Assembly: GCA_038744685.1 (NCBI GenBank)
Contig: JBCDMB010000010.1
Coordinates: 40,177-104,176 of the forward strand
Source: Verrucomicrobiota bacterium
GTDB taxonomy: Bacteria; Verrucomicrobiota; Verrucomicrobiia; Opitutales; Puniceicoccaceae
Direction of reading: 5' to 3'
DNA length: 64,000 nt
In this document: in pieces, positions 35,515 to 44,233 of the stretch
Numbering within the stretch: position 1 is the stretch's first letter
Layout: the number at the start of each line of letters is the position of its first letter
The notes under the pieces: model-generated
The model's database searches: none
What the model saw: only the letters and a program-made list of their open reading frames with translations
Told to the model about the DNA's origin: nothing
Position numbers and translations under genes: made by a program

Positions 35515-36741
35515 ATGAGATCCTGGGAACCCACAAGAGATGCTGGCCTGCGAAGACTCGATGAGTTTTTGTCGGCGGCAGGAAGGTACGCCCGGCAGCG
35601 CAATTTTGACCGTGGACCAGAGGACCGGTCGAACGTATCCGTTCTCTCCCCCTACATCCGGCATCGATTGATTACCGAGAAGGAGACCTGTGAGGAAGTG
35701 CTTTCGCGCTACCGCTTTGGCCAAGTCGAAAAATTTATTCAGGAGGTCACTTGGAGAACCTACTGGAAGGGTTGGCTGGAAATGCGGCCCGGTGTTTGGG
35801 AGGACTGGCTTCGAGAGCGCGATCTTGATCTGGAACGGCTCAGCGAAGCTGGTAGAGACAGTCTAGCCAAGGCGGTTTCCGGCGAGACGGGCATCCAGTG
35901 TTTCGACCAGTGGAGCCGAGAGCTCACCGAAGACAATTACTTGCACAATCATGCCCGTATGTGGTTTGCCAGTATTTGGATTTTTACTCTCGAGTTGCCG
36001 TGGACTCTCGGTGCGGATTTTTTCGTCCAGCACCTTCTTGATGGCGACCCCGCGTCCAACACGCTGAGCTGGAAGTGGGTAGCGGGTCTACAAACGGCGG
36101 GGAAGCACTACCTCGCCCGTGAATCCAACATCGAAAAATACACAGAAGGTCGGTTCACAGCCTCTGGCCAGCTGCGTGAATCTGCGGATCCTTTGCCTTT
36201 TTCCGGACATCCAGAGCCACAGACGCCTTCTTTACCAGAATCCCTCGAGGACGATCCTCCACAGTCAAGCGACGGTTTGTTTCTGACGATAGACGACCTC
36301 AACCCGGAGTCTTTCTTCGAGGACCTTTCGGTTTTTCGGATTGTTGGCGGGGGAAGGCCCGAACGTTCCCGTGAGTCCGTTCGAGAGGCTGAACCAGTTG
36401 CCGAGTTTCGGGATCAGGCAGCGGGGGATGCCTTGGAGCGGGTTTTGTCCGCAGGGGCTCAAACGATTAGGGCTCTACCAGGCTCGGAAACAGAGACAGT
36501 AGTCGACTGGGCCCGAAAGGGAGGGGTGAAAAGACTCTGGATCCCTTATTCCCCGATAGGCCCAACCAGGGACGGATTACGCCCGATCATTGAGCAGCTC
36601 GAACAAAATGGCATTTCAACAAGATTCTACCTCAGGGAATGGGACCGCAGCCTGTGGCCCTACGCAAAATCGGGGTTTTTTCGGTTTAAAAAAGGGTGCG
36701 AGAAAAGAATACAGGACCTTCTAGAAATTCCAATCGAATGA
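35515..36741 (+). CDS. FAD-binding photolyase/cryptochrome-like protein lacking the N-terminal antenna domain
   Basis: A 408-residue protein. Residues 1-220 match the helical FAD-binding domain of DNA photolyases and cryptochromes: a TWRTYWKGW segment, NHARMWFAS near 144, then FFVQHLLDGDPASN and WKWVAGLQT. The usual N-terminal alpha/beta photolyase domain is missing. Instead, after an acidic Pro/Ser linker (about 220-255), a C-terminal region of about 130 residues (WARKGGVKRLWIPYSPIGP and SLWPYAKSGFFRFKKGC) looks alpha/beta. It may be a cryptochrome-like light sensor or repair protein; the C-terminal domain may replace the antenna domain. The function is inference. Confidence 0.78.
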   Translation: MRSWEPTRDAGLRRLDEFLSAAGRYARQRNFDRGPEDRSNVSVLSPYIRHRLITEKETCEEVLSRYRFGQVEKFIQEVTWRTYWKGWLEMRPGVWEDWLRERDLDLERLSEAGRDSLAKAVSGETGIQCFDQWSRELTEDNYLHNHARMWFASIWIFTLELPWTLGADFFVQHLLDGDPASNTLSWKWVAGLQTAGKHYLARESNIEKYTEGRFTASGQLRESADPLPFSGHPEPQTPSLPESLEDDPPQSSDGLFLTIDDLNPESFFEDLSVFRIVGGGRPERSRESVREAEPVAEFRDQAAGDALERVLSAGAQTIRALPGSETETVVDWARKGGVKRLWIPYSPIGPTRDGLRPIIEQLEQNGISTRFYLREWDRSLWPYAKSGFFRFKKGCEKRIQDLLEIPIE

Positions 36742-36792
36742 TCGCGGCCTCTTGACCTCGGCGGGATACCAGAGTAGCACTCCGCTCACGGA

Positions 36793-38307
36793 ATGAAACG
36801 ATACTGCCTACTGCTTTCACTGGTTCTTGCGGGCCATCTAGACTCCCAGATCACGGAGACGTATACCACCGTTCAGTCGGATGCAAATGAGGAGGACTTA
36901 CCCCCTCCCGTCGATCCCGATGTTCTTTCCACTCTCGTAAGGAGTGACCAAACGGGCGGACCTTCTCTCTCTTTGGGGCAGGCGATGGCCCTTGCTCTCC
37001 AAAACAACTTTACCCGCAAGATTAGCCAAGAGAACGTTTCGCTGGCGAGGGCTGCCGTAGACCAAGCGCGAGGTCCGGTTTTGCCTCAGGTAGGAATTGG
37101 AGTGACCTACCAGCAGGTAAACGAAGACCAGACACAGGTGCAGGCAGGTTTCTCTCCGGAAAATCAGACCAGTTTGGATTTTACCGCTAGTCAAATGATC
37201 TACGATGACTCGCAGGTAACTGATTTTCGGACGAGTCGCAGAGAGCTTGAGGCTGCACAGGAAGCGGATGATTCAGTTAAACTAGACGTCGTTGAGGAAA
37301 CTGGGATTGCTTACGTCAGCGTTCTTTCCATCGCGTCCTCGCTTCGAATCGCTGAAGACAATCTAAGGATTACACGAGAGAATCTCGAACTATCACGCAT
37401 CCGTAGGGATATTGGGACGGCAGGACCAGAGGAAGTCCTTCGTTTTGAGTCGGAGGAGGCACAGCAGGAGAGCACGCTGTGGTCGACTCGGAGTCTGCTG
37501 CACAGCGCGGTAAATGATCTCAACCGTGCTCTCGGCGAGCCACCGGATCGGTCGTGGACGCTGGAAGACCTGTCGCTGGATACAAACGTTTTTCGTACTA
37601 CTCTCTCTGTTCTCATACCACTTGCGAACACCCAGCAGTCATCGGATCAGTTTCGGGTAGCGAGTATCCAGTTTGCGTTGGCGCGGTCACCCGAGCTTTC
37701 TTCGCTTAACTTTTCTGCGGATGCTCAGAGGCTTCGGCTTGCAGAGAGCCGACGGAGTTTTTTCGTTCCCGAAGTCTCGGCCTCTTTTGTTTACAGCCAG
37801 ATTCTCGATTCCGAATATACCTCCGGCGCATTGGGCGCGACTGATGAGGAAGACACCTGGACTTTTCTGGTCGGCGCGACTCTTCCCTTGTTTGAAGGGG
37901 GTAGCCGTTTTGGCGATGCGCGGCAGGCTCGGGCGGAAGTGAGAAGCCTCGAGTTTCAGGAAGCGCGTTTGCGGCAGACGATCTCAGTCAACGTCAGCAA
38001 CTCGCTCTCGGATCTGGCTAGTTCCTGGCAGTCAATCCGTCTGTCGAGAATCGCAGCTGACCGCGCGCAGGAGAACTTACGGATAGTTCAGGACAAGTAC
38101 GAACAAGGGAGTGTATCCAACATTGACCTACTCGACGCTCAGAACAATGCCCTCGTGCAGCGGCAGACTGCGTCGATTGAACTCTACCGTTTCTTCGAGG
38201 ATCTGATTTCTTACCAAAGATCATTGTCCTGGGCGGAGCCGCTGGCGGACAACGCAGCAAGAGAGGAGTTTGTCGAGAGCTTCACGGCACTAATGAATGG
38301 TGGGTGA
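36793..38307 (+). CDS. TolC family outer membrane protein
   Basis: A 504-residue outer membrane efflux protein. Signal peptide to about residue 19. Two repeats of long helical coiled-coil segments follow, with the family patterns SLGQAMALALQNN near 62 and, in the second half, NVSNSLSDL and YEQGSVSNIDLLDAQN near 440. It would form the trimeric channel of a tripartite exporter or type I secretion system. No periplasmic adaptor or inner membrane pump gene is next to it, so the partner is elsewhere. Confidence 0.9.
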   Translation: MKRYCLLLSLVLAGHLDSQITETYTTVQSDANEEDLPPPVDPDVLSTLVRSDQTGGPSLSLGQAMALALQNNFTRKISQENVSLARAAVDQARGPVLPQVGIGVTYQQVNEDQTQVQAGFSPENQTSLDFTASQMIYDDSQVTDFRTSRRELEAAQEADDSVKLDVVEETGIAYVSVLSIASSLRIAEDNLRITRENLELSRIRRDIGTAGPEEVLRFESEEAQQESTLWSTRSLLHSAVNDLNRALGEPPDRSWTLEDLSLDTNVFRTTLSVLIPLANTQQSSDQFRVASIQFALARSPELSSLNFSADAQRLRLAESRRSFFVPEVSASFVYSQILDSEYTSGALGATDEEDTWTFLVGATLPLFEGGSRFGDARQARAEVRSLEFQEARLRQTISVNVSNSLSDLASSWQSIRLSRIAADRAQENLRIVQDKYEQGSVSNIDLLDAQNNALVQRQTASIELYRFFEDLISYQRSLSWAEPLADNAAREEFVESFTALMNGG

Positions 38308-38540
38308 GTGTGGCTTCCTCAAAGGACCAAGTAAATGAGCTACAAAGGACTCTAGAGTGTTTGTAGAATGTCATTGCGCAGCGGCATTCGGACACCCAAT
38401 TCGAAGTCGAATTCAGGTTCTATAGCTCATGAGCACGAAAGTGAATTAGACGAAGCGTTCGTTTCCGGTAGAAATTTAGAACCAACTGCCTTCGAAAAGC
38501 TGGACTTGTAGAAATCAGGAAAAACAGCCATGTTGGTAGC

Positions 38541-38747
38541 ATGAACGCAGCGCAAGTCATTGAGGAAATCGATGCCATGTCCGCTGAGGAGCGTGACAAA
38601 GTTATGGCCCATTTTAGTCACGTCCAGGAGTGTCGATTCCACGAAGAGCAAGCGAAGATCGCCGAGCAGAGACTGGAAGACCTTGAGAGCGGTTTGACCT
38701 CAACAGTATCGCACGAAGAAGCGATGAGAATGGTCCGCGAAGGCTAG
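38541..38747 (+). CDS. Putative antitoxin of a ParE/RelE-type pair
   Basis: A 68-residue acidic, helical protein with no clear DNA-binding motif; MNAAQVIEEIDAMSAEERDKV resembles the addiction-module antitoxin class often found before ParE. The C-terminal SHEEAMRMVREG is typical of toxin-wrapping helices. It lies four bases before a RelE/ParE-type toxin gene. Assignment rests on the context. Confidence 0.7.
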   Translation: MNAAQVIEEIDAMSAEERDKVMAHFSHVQECRFHEEQAKIAEQRLEDLESGLTSTVSHEEAMRMVREG

Positions 38748-38751
38748 GTGA

Positions 38752-39054
38752 ATGCGGATCCGCCACCTGAAAGAAGCCGTCGCCGACCAGCGGCGGGAAG
38801 CTTTGTTTTGGCAAAAACAAAGGTCCGGACTTGAAAAAGAGTTCGCTAAGGAGTTCGAAGCCGCGATCCAAGCGATCAGCCTTTCACCCGATGGATACAT
38901 CCGGGTCTCAAAGAAACGGGAACTGCGACGTTTCCACGAGAAGCGGTTCCACACGCAAATCATTTACGAATATTTGCCGGATGAAGATCTTCTGCGAATC
39001 GTTCGCGTCTACAACGCCCGCATGAATCCAGCCCCGTTTGTTCCGAAGAAATGA
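38752..39054 (+). CDS. ParE/RelE-superfamily toxin
   Basis: A 100-residue basic protein. An N-terminal helix pair with EALFWQKQRSGLEKEFAKEFE and SPDGYIRVSKKRELRRFHEKRF is followed by beta strands TQIIYEYLPDEDLLRIVRVYNARMNP, the plasmid-stabilisation (ParE/RelE) fold. ParE acts on gyrase and RelE on ribosome-bound mRNA; which applies cannot be told. It is encoded directly after its likely antitoxin. Confidence 0.82.
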   Translation: MRIRHLKEAVADQRREALFWQKQRSGLEKEFAKEFEAAIQAISLSPDGYIRVSKKRELRRFHEKRFHTQIIYEYLPDEDLLRIVRVYNARMNPAPFVPKK

Positions 39055-39389
39055 TTTGGCTTCCTTCGGAGCATTGGTTTTGGAGTCGAAGCTGGTCGTT
39101 TTCGACGCAGCCTATGCCTCGGATAGAATCGAAGTACAGCCCGAGGACGGTGTCGGTTTTTTCCGTTGGGCGCGTCGGAGGGGAGCGGGCACTGAGCTAC
39201 AACACAGCGTCCGGTGTTGTAGAACGCACTTTGCGGTCGATTTGGTTTTCCGCCGCAATCGCAATTGTCTTGTTCTATCGAACAAGGCTACTGGGTTTCA
39301 TTAGGTGCCCTGTATTCGACACGCCCCAGAGAGGGACCCACGAAACCGCTTGAGTTCAGGGGTTTCTCTCTCTGAGATGGGGCGTTTAC
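39055..39389. other. Intergenic region without a gene
   Basis: 335 bases between the toxin gene and the dehydrogenase gene. Several frames are open for 60-100 codons but none looks like a protein. CCTGTATTCGACACGCCCCA and GATGGGGCG near 39310-39385 could pair as a hairpin upstream of the dehydrogenase gene, a weak hint. Confidence 0.5.
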
Positions 39390-42300
39390 ATGGCCAGTCG
39401 TAAAAAACCCGCTATCGCCGAGCTGACTCGTGATGAGAAGCAGCAGCTGCTCCGTTTGATGATCGAGAGTCGGATGGGCGACTTGCGCGAGCAGAGTTTA
39501 TTGCGGCAAGGGCACGGGTGGTTCCACGTTGGCGGGATTGGCCATGAAGCGATAGCGGCGGTTGCCGCGCATTTAACTCCGGATGATTTTATTGCTCCTT
39601 ACTACAGGGATCGAGCGCTTGTTCTGGCCCGTGGACTCACCACTCATGACATAGCGCTTACTTTTTTTGGGAAACGGGGTTCATCCAGTGGCGGACGGCA
39701 GCTACCGGGGCATTTCTCTTCCCGGAAAAACAATATTTGGTCTCACCCATCTCCTATAGGGTCTCACCTTCTTCCGGCGTGCGGAATCGCCTGGGGAATC
39801 AAACTGGATGGCAAGTCGGATGTGGTGATTGCTTCTACCGGAGAAGCGGCGTCACGTCAGGGAGACTTTTTCGAAGCGGCCTGTGTGGCCGTAGAGAAAA
39901 AACTGCCGATCGTTTTTGTTGTCGAAGACAACGGTATCGCCATTAGCACGCCTAACCGTGATGCGAATCCACTGGCGCTCGGAATTTTGGATCCTGAGCG
40001 GTGGGTGAAAGCAGATGGCGCTTCCGTAGCGGAAGTGCATACGGCAAGTGCGGAAGCAATTTCCAAAGCGCGATCCGGAGGGGGTCCGAGTTTCCTCTGG
40101 CTCGATCTAGAGCGGGGCACAAGCCATTCCAGTGCGGATGACCATCGTCTCTATCGGGGAAAGCCTGAGCTCGACCTCACCGAGGCGCGGGACCCGATCA
40201 AGGCATTGCAGGAAGAGCTCATTCAGGATGGAGCTTTGTCCGAGGAGGGGTTGGCTGCACTGGAGAAAGAACTGAAGGACAGTGCCCGGAAAACTTATCA
40301 GGAAGCACGAAAGGCAGACGATCCGGATGATTCAGAAGTGACTCTACACCTGACGGATTCCGCTCCCCCTATCGCACAGAAACCTCCGGTCAACCTAAAG
40401 GAGCGGATGCGCCTTCTCGATGCGGTCAACGAGACGTTCAAGCAGGTTCTTTCCCGAAACAAGGACTCATTGTTTTATGGCCAGGATATTGCCGATCCAA
40501 AAGGGGGAGTGTTCCGGCTGACCGCAGGGCTCTCCACGGCCGATCCGGAGAGGGCAATGAATTCGCCCGTTGCCGAGTCGACAATTCTAGGGCTTGCCTG
40601 CGGTCTCGCCTCCTATGGTAAGAAACCGTTCTTTGAAATTCAATTCATCGACTTCATCGGGCCCGGGTGGAATCAATTGGCAAATAACTTGACCAACCTC
40701 CGGTGGCGGAGTTTTGGAGACTGGACCTGTCCAGCGGTTATTTATGCTCCCTACGGAGCCTACCTTCCGGGTGGAGCGATTTGGCATAGCTCTTCCAGTG
40801 AGGGCCTCTTTGCTAACCTTCCCGGATTGACGATTGTGGTTCCGAGCACACCGGAGGATGCCGCCGGTTTGATCTGGAGTGCAAATCAAGCGACCGACCC
40901 TATCCTCATGCTCTTGCCCAAGCATCTTCTTTGGGAGGAGCAGAAGCTGCCGGAGAAGATTCGGGCAGCTCCTATCGGGAGGGCCCGACTACGGAGGTCC
41001 GGCCACATGGTCACAGTAGTTGCATGGGGGAACTGTGTTGAGTTGGTCGAAGAAGCGATCGAAAAGCTCGGCGATGATAGCCAGGTCGAGCTCATTGATC
41101 TCCGCACCATCGTTCCCTGGGATCGCGAAACGGTTTTCAACTCGGTTCGCAAGACAGGGCGTTTGTTAGTGGTTCAGGAAGATGCCGATCCATGCAGTGT
41201 GGGGCAGGCGATTGTCTCAGAGGTGATCGAAACTCCTGATATTTGGCCACGCTTACAGGCGGCACCTCGGATCGTTTCGAGGGATAACGCTCCAGTCGGT
41301 TTCCATCCGACCTACGAGTATTCCGCCCTCCCGGATTCCGAGACTATCCTCGGGAAAATCAAAGAGATGGTCACTTCCAAAGCGTCGCCACCGTCAGCGG
41401 AGACCATTGCACCGCCGATGCCGGCCTTGGCCCCGGAGATTAACATGGTCGAGGATGAGCCGGTCGTTGCTGGTCCGTCAGAGGAGACGATCAAGGTTCC
41501 TGTTCTCGGAGAGGGGATTACCCGAGCGCGTCTACTCACCCTCTTCAAGAAGGAAGGAGAGAGCTTCGAGCCCGACGAATCCATCTGTGAAGTCGAGACA
41601 GACAAGGCCGTTTTTCCTATCGAGGCTCCCGAAAGTGGGGTGATTGAGGAATGGATGTTCGAAGAGGGTGACGAGGTCGGGGTTGGCGACATTATCGCCC
41701 GCTGCACTTTCGCATCCAGCAGTTCCACCGCAAGTAGTCCGAGCGCGGCGCTCTCAGGGGCCGAAGAGGCAAACATCCGTCGCTTCAAACAATACGAAGA
41801 ACCGAACGGTGAGATCGCAAAAACCTCCGGATTGTCTGCTGAGATCATTCAGCAAATGCAGGGCCTTGTTCCGGCGACCATTGTAACGAAGGCCCGTTGG
41901 GCTCCGATTCGTGCCGTTCGGCAAAAGGCAAAGGACGAAGGCAAAGCCCCACCCAGTCCCTCGGCGATTGCCGGATGGAGTCTGGTCCAGGCGATGAAGA
42001 AACACCGACGGTTTACGCACACTCTCCTCATGGGGAAGATGCCTCGGGCAATTGGAGATTTTGACCTAGGGATCGCGGTATCTCTTCCGGGCGATAGCCT
42101 TGCGACAGCGATCGTGCCCGACGCCAACCGAAGAGAGTGGGCAGAGTTCCACGATTTGTTCCTGAAAGCAGTGGACGACACCCGGAAAGGACGCTTCCAG
42201 CCCAAAACACGGATACCGATCCTACTCTCGACCATGGGTAATTACGATGTCCAGTCGGCTACCCCAATTGTCGTGCCACCTTCCATCGCAACTCTCTTTG

Positions 42301-42461
42301 TCGGGTCTGCGCATTATGAGTTGGATCCCGAGACCAAGGGTGAGAGTAGTCGCGAAGTGGTCCGTTTGGTTCTCACTTTTGACCACCGCTGGATCAACGG
42401 TGCAGGATCGGCCTCCTTCCTGAGTGAAGTAAAGGGCAACTTGGAGAACTTTGACCTCTAG
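39390..42461 (+). CDS. Single-chain 2-oxoacid dehydrogenase: E1 alpha, E1 beta, lipoyl domain and E2 acyltransferase
   Basis: A 1023-residue fusion. Residues 1-310 are a thiamine-dependent E1 alpha (GGIGHEAIAA near 50; TPP motif STGEAASRQGDFFEA to VVEDNG near 150-185). Residues about 335-665 are E1 beta (DIADPKGGVFRLT; SPVAESTILGLACGLA). A lipoyl domain lies at about 695-775, with the swinging-arm Lys in ETDKA near 737. A short E2 catalytic domain of about 190 residues (835-1023) carries FDHRWINGAGSA, that is HxxxNG where most E2 have HxxxDG. It would oxidatively decarboxylate a 2-oxoacid (branched-chain or pyruvate type) and transfer the acyl to CoA. E3 is not encoded here. Confidence 0.88.
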   Translation: MASRKKPAIAELTRDEKQQLLRLMIESRMGDLREQSLLRQGHGWFHVGGIGHEAIAAVAAHLTPDDFIAPYYRDRALVLARGLTTHDIALTFFGKRGSSSGGRQLPGHFSSRKNNIWSHPSPIGSHLLPACGIAWGIKLDGKSDVVIASTGEAASRQGDFFEAACVAVEKKLPIVFVVEDNGIAISTPNRDANPLALGILDPERWVKADGASVAEVHTASAEAISKARSGGGPSFLWLDLERGTSHSSADDHRLYRGKPELDLTEARDPIKALQEELIQDGALSEEGLAALEKELKDSARKTYQEARKADDPDDSEVTLHLTDSAPPIAQKPPVNLKERMRLLDAVNETFKQVLSRNKDSLFYGQDIADPKGGVFRLTAGLSTADPERAMNSPVAESTILGLACGLASYGKKPFFEIQFIDFIGPGWNQLANNLTNLRWRSFGDWTCPAVIYAPYGAYLPGGAIWHSSSSEGLFANLPGLTIVVPSTPEDAAGLIWSANQATDPILMLLPKHLLWEEQKLPEKIRAAPIGRARLRRSGHMVTVVAWGNCVELVEEAIEKLGDDSQVELIDLRTIVPWDRETVFNSVRKTGRLLVVQEDADPCSVGQAIVSEVIETPDIWPRLQAAPRIVSRDNAPVGFHPTYEYSALPDSETILGKIKEMVTSKASPPSAETIAPPMPALAPEINMVEDEPVVAGPSEETIKVPVLGEGITRARLLTLFKKEGESFEPDESICEVETDKAVFPIEAPESGVIEEWMFEEGDEVGVGDIIARCTFASSSSTASSPSAALSGAEEANIRRFKQYEEPNGEIAKTSGLSAEIIQQMQGLVPATIVTKARWAPIRAVRQKAKDEGKAPPSPSAIAGWSLVQAMKKHRRFTHTLLMGKMPRAIGDFDLGIAVSLPGDSLATAIVPDANRREWAEFHDLFLKAVDDTRKGRFQPKTRIPILLSTMGNYDVQSATPIVVPPSIATLFVGSAHYELDPETKGESSREVVRLVLTFDHRWINGAGSASFLSEVKGNLENFDL

Positions 42462-42472
42462 AGGGACCTCAA

Positions 42473-43393
42473 ATGTCGTCCTCTGGTAGTGCTCTCCGTG
42501 AAGCTACCGTCCGTATCAAAAGGCCGGATTTTCTCCTGTTTTTCGGACTGGCAGTGGGTTTGGTTGTCTGGTTTTTCCTCTCTCTTCCGGCTCCGCTTCG
42601 CGATGCAGAGCAGATTACCAACACTGCGATCTTACTGGGCCTTTTGGCCTTTTACCTGGTGTTTGATTTTAGACCCCAGATTGCGTCACCGGACGAACCG
42701 ACAGGACTTTCGCTGAACTGGGCAGCGATTGGGTTTATCGTCGCCGCACTGTCGTTCGTTTTAGCACCGGGTGTTGGGAAGGTGTTTCTTCTTTTTGGAT
42801 CGATTTGCTGTTTCTTGCGGGCAGCGGGAGGTGTGCTTCTTCATCCTTCTGCGAAGCGTCTTATCAATTCTCTTTTCATCGCCTTCACCATTTTCGGTGC
42901 GCTTCTGGTTGCTCTGCCGTTTCTGGACTATCCGTTACGGATTCTTGCCGGACAATGGTCGGCGAAGGCCTTTGATTGGATCCGCCAGTCGACCGAGCTC
43001 TTCTTCGTCGTGCAGGATGGAGTTCCGATGCTCCTCCTAGTGGTCAACGAGCGTCCATTTCACGTGGCGGCAGAATGCAATGGATTCGGACTCCTCGGAA
43101 CCAGTTTAATCCTTACCTTTGCGTTCTGGTTTTATCGAAAGGTATCCGTATTGGATGGGTTTCTGCTACTGATAGCCGCTGTATTCCTCGCACTTGTAGG
43201 AAATTTGGTCCGTATTTTTGTGATCGTCAGTCTGGCTCCACTGGTAGGCGACCACTACATGCTGATGCACGAGATCGTGGGTACGGTGGCGTTCTACGGT
43301 TTTCTGGCGATCCAATGGTGGTTGATCGCAGGTTTTGGGCGGTCGCCTCGACAGGCGAGGGTAGAGACTCCCAATGCAGAGGGCGTTGCGTAA
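42473..43393 (+). CDS. Exosortase/archaeosortase family transpeptidase
   Basis: A 306-residue protein with eight or nine transmembrane helices. The catalytic triad positions are clear: Cys in AAECNGFG near residue 202, Arg in GNLVRIFVIV near 246 and His in MLMHEIVG near 265. Exosortases cut the PEP-CTERM signal and are thought to attach the protein to the cell surface. Four PEP-CTERM proteins occur in this window (24602, 25643, 56402, 59800). ATG is preceded by GAGGGA. It lies 11 bases after the dehydrogenase gene, perhaps on one transcript. Confidence 0.88.
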   Translation: MSSSGSALREATVRIKRPDFLLFFGLAVGLVVWFFLSLPAPLRDAEQITNTAILLGLLAFYLVFDFRPQIASPDEPTGLSLNWAAIGFIVAALSFVLAPGVGKVFLLFGSICCFLRAAGGVLLHPSAKRLINSLFIAFTIFGALLVALPFLDYPLRILAGQWSAKAFDWIRQSTELFFVVQDGVPMLLLVVNERPFHVAAECNGFGLLGTSLILTFAFWFYRKVSVLDGFLLLIAAVFLALVGNLVRIFVIVSLAPLVGDHYMLMHEIVGTVAFYGFLAIQWWLIAGFGRSPRQARVETPNAEGVA

Positions 43394-43417
43394 AGTCCAT
43401 TTCGGCAGTGAGAAGAT

Positions 43418-43443
43418 CATCGGTCTTCGCGACCGATGCTACC
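43418..43443. repeat. REP-like palindrome
   Basis: CATCGGTC-TTCG-GACCGATG with a trailing CTACC; on the minus strand it reads GGTAG then the hairpin. Same architecture as the pair at 33016-33102 and again between convergent genes (exosortase and hmuV). It may also act as a terminator or mRNA stabiliser. Confidence 0.55.
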
Positions 43444-43456
43444 ATTTCTCACACTC

Positions 43457-44233
43457 TTATGGAGAGTCCAAAACCAGCAGACGGTGGTCGCCTGCGTCGA
43501 TCCATCTGGAGTGCACATGATAGACTTTGTCGACCAGCTCAGACTGTAGCACCTCTCTCGGTGGACCGGAGGCCACCGCCCGTCCTTCGGATAGCATGGT
43601 AACCTTGTCGGCGTGGTGCATAACCTGATTCATGTCGTGGAGGACAAGGAGAACTGCGGACCCGGCATCAGCCCATTGGCGGGCAATTTGGAAGACCATT
43701 TGTTGGAAGGTCAGATCAAGGCTGGAAGTGGGTTCGTCCAAAAGAAGAATTTTTTCGGCAGGATCGTCGAGTTGTGCGAGGATTCTTGCCAAATGCACTC
43801 GTTGTTTCTCTCCACCGGAAAGGTGGAGATAGCCTTCGGAGGCACGATCAGCGAGTGCAACGATTTCCAGGGCGTGCTGTATGGCTTCTTTTTTTTCTTC
43901 TCTCCGGTCGAGGTATGGAATTCGACCAATCCCGACTACCTCCTCAATCGTAAATGGAAAAGAGAGCGACGAAGTTTGTGGGAGGCAGGCGCGTTTCTTT
44001 GCAAGGTCGTTGGCTTCCCACTCTCCGAGCTCACGTCCATCGAGCTCAACGGTCCCTTCGTTGGCCTTGTTCTCGCCGGTAAAGACGCGGAGCAGAGTAC
44101 TCTTTCCCGCACCGTTGGGACCCGCCAGCACCTGAATTTCTCCAGCCTTGAGGTCGAGGTCCACCCCTTCGACCAGCGTCTTCTTGCCAGCGCGAACGGT
44201 TATACCGCGAGCTTTAAGAACTGCCTCATTCAT
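43457..44233 (-). CDS. hmuV: Hemin ABC transporter ATP-binding protein
   Basis: A 258-residue ABC ATPase. Walker A GPNGAGKST at about residues 37-45, signature LSGGEKQRV near 140, Walker B LLLDEPTSSLDL and the switch His in LLVLHDMNQ. It powers heme import through the permease. Its start overlaps the permease stop by four bases. It is third in a leftward binding protein-permease-ATPase operon, the standard hmuTUV order. Confidence 0.9.
   Translation of the reverse strand: MNEAVLKARGITVRAGKKTLVEGVDLDLKAGEIQVLAGPNGAGKSTLLRVFTGENKANEGTVELDGRELGEWEANDLAKKRACLPQTSSLSFPFTIEEVVGIGRIPYLDRREEKKEAIQHALEIVALADRASEGYLHLSGGEKQRVHLARILAQLDDPAEKILLLDEPTSSLDLTFQQMVFQIARQWADAGSAVLLVLHDMNQVMHHADKVTMLSEGRAVASGPPREVLQSELVDKVYHVHSRWIDAGDHRLLVLDSP

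Noticed and set aside
39038..39353. Small genes between the ParE-type toxin and the dehydrogenase
   Set aside because: Overlapping frames in two phases with no recognisable domain and no ribosome-binding site.
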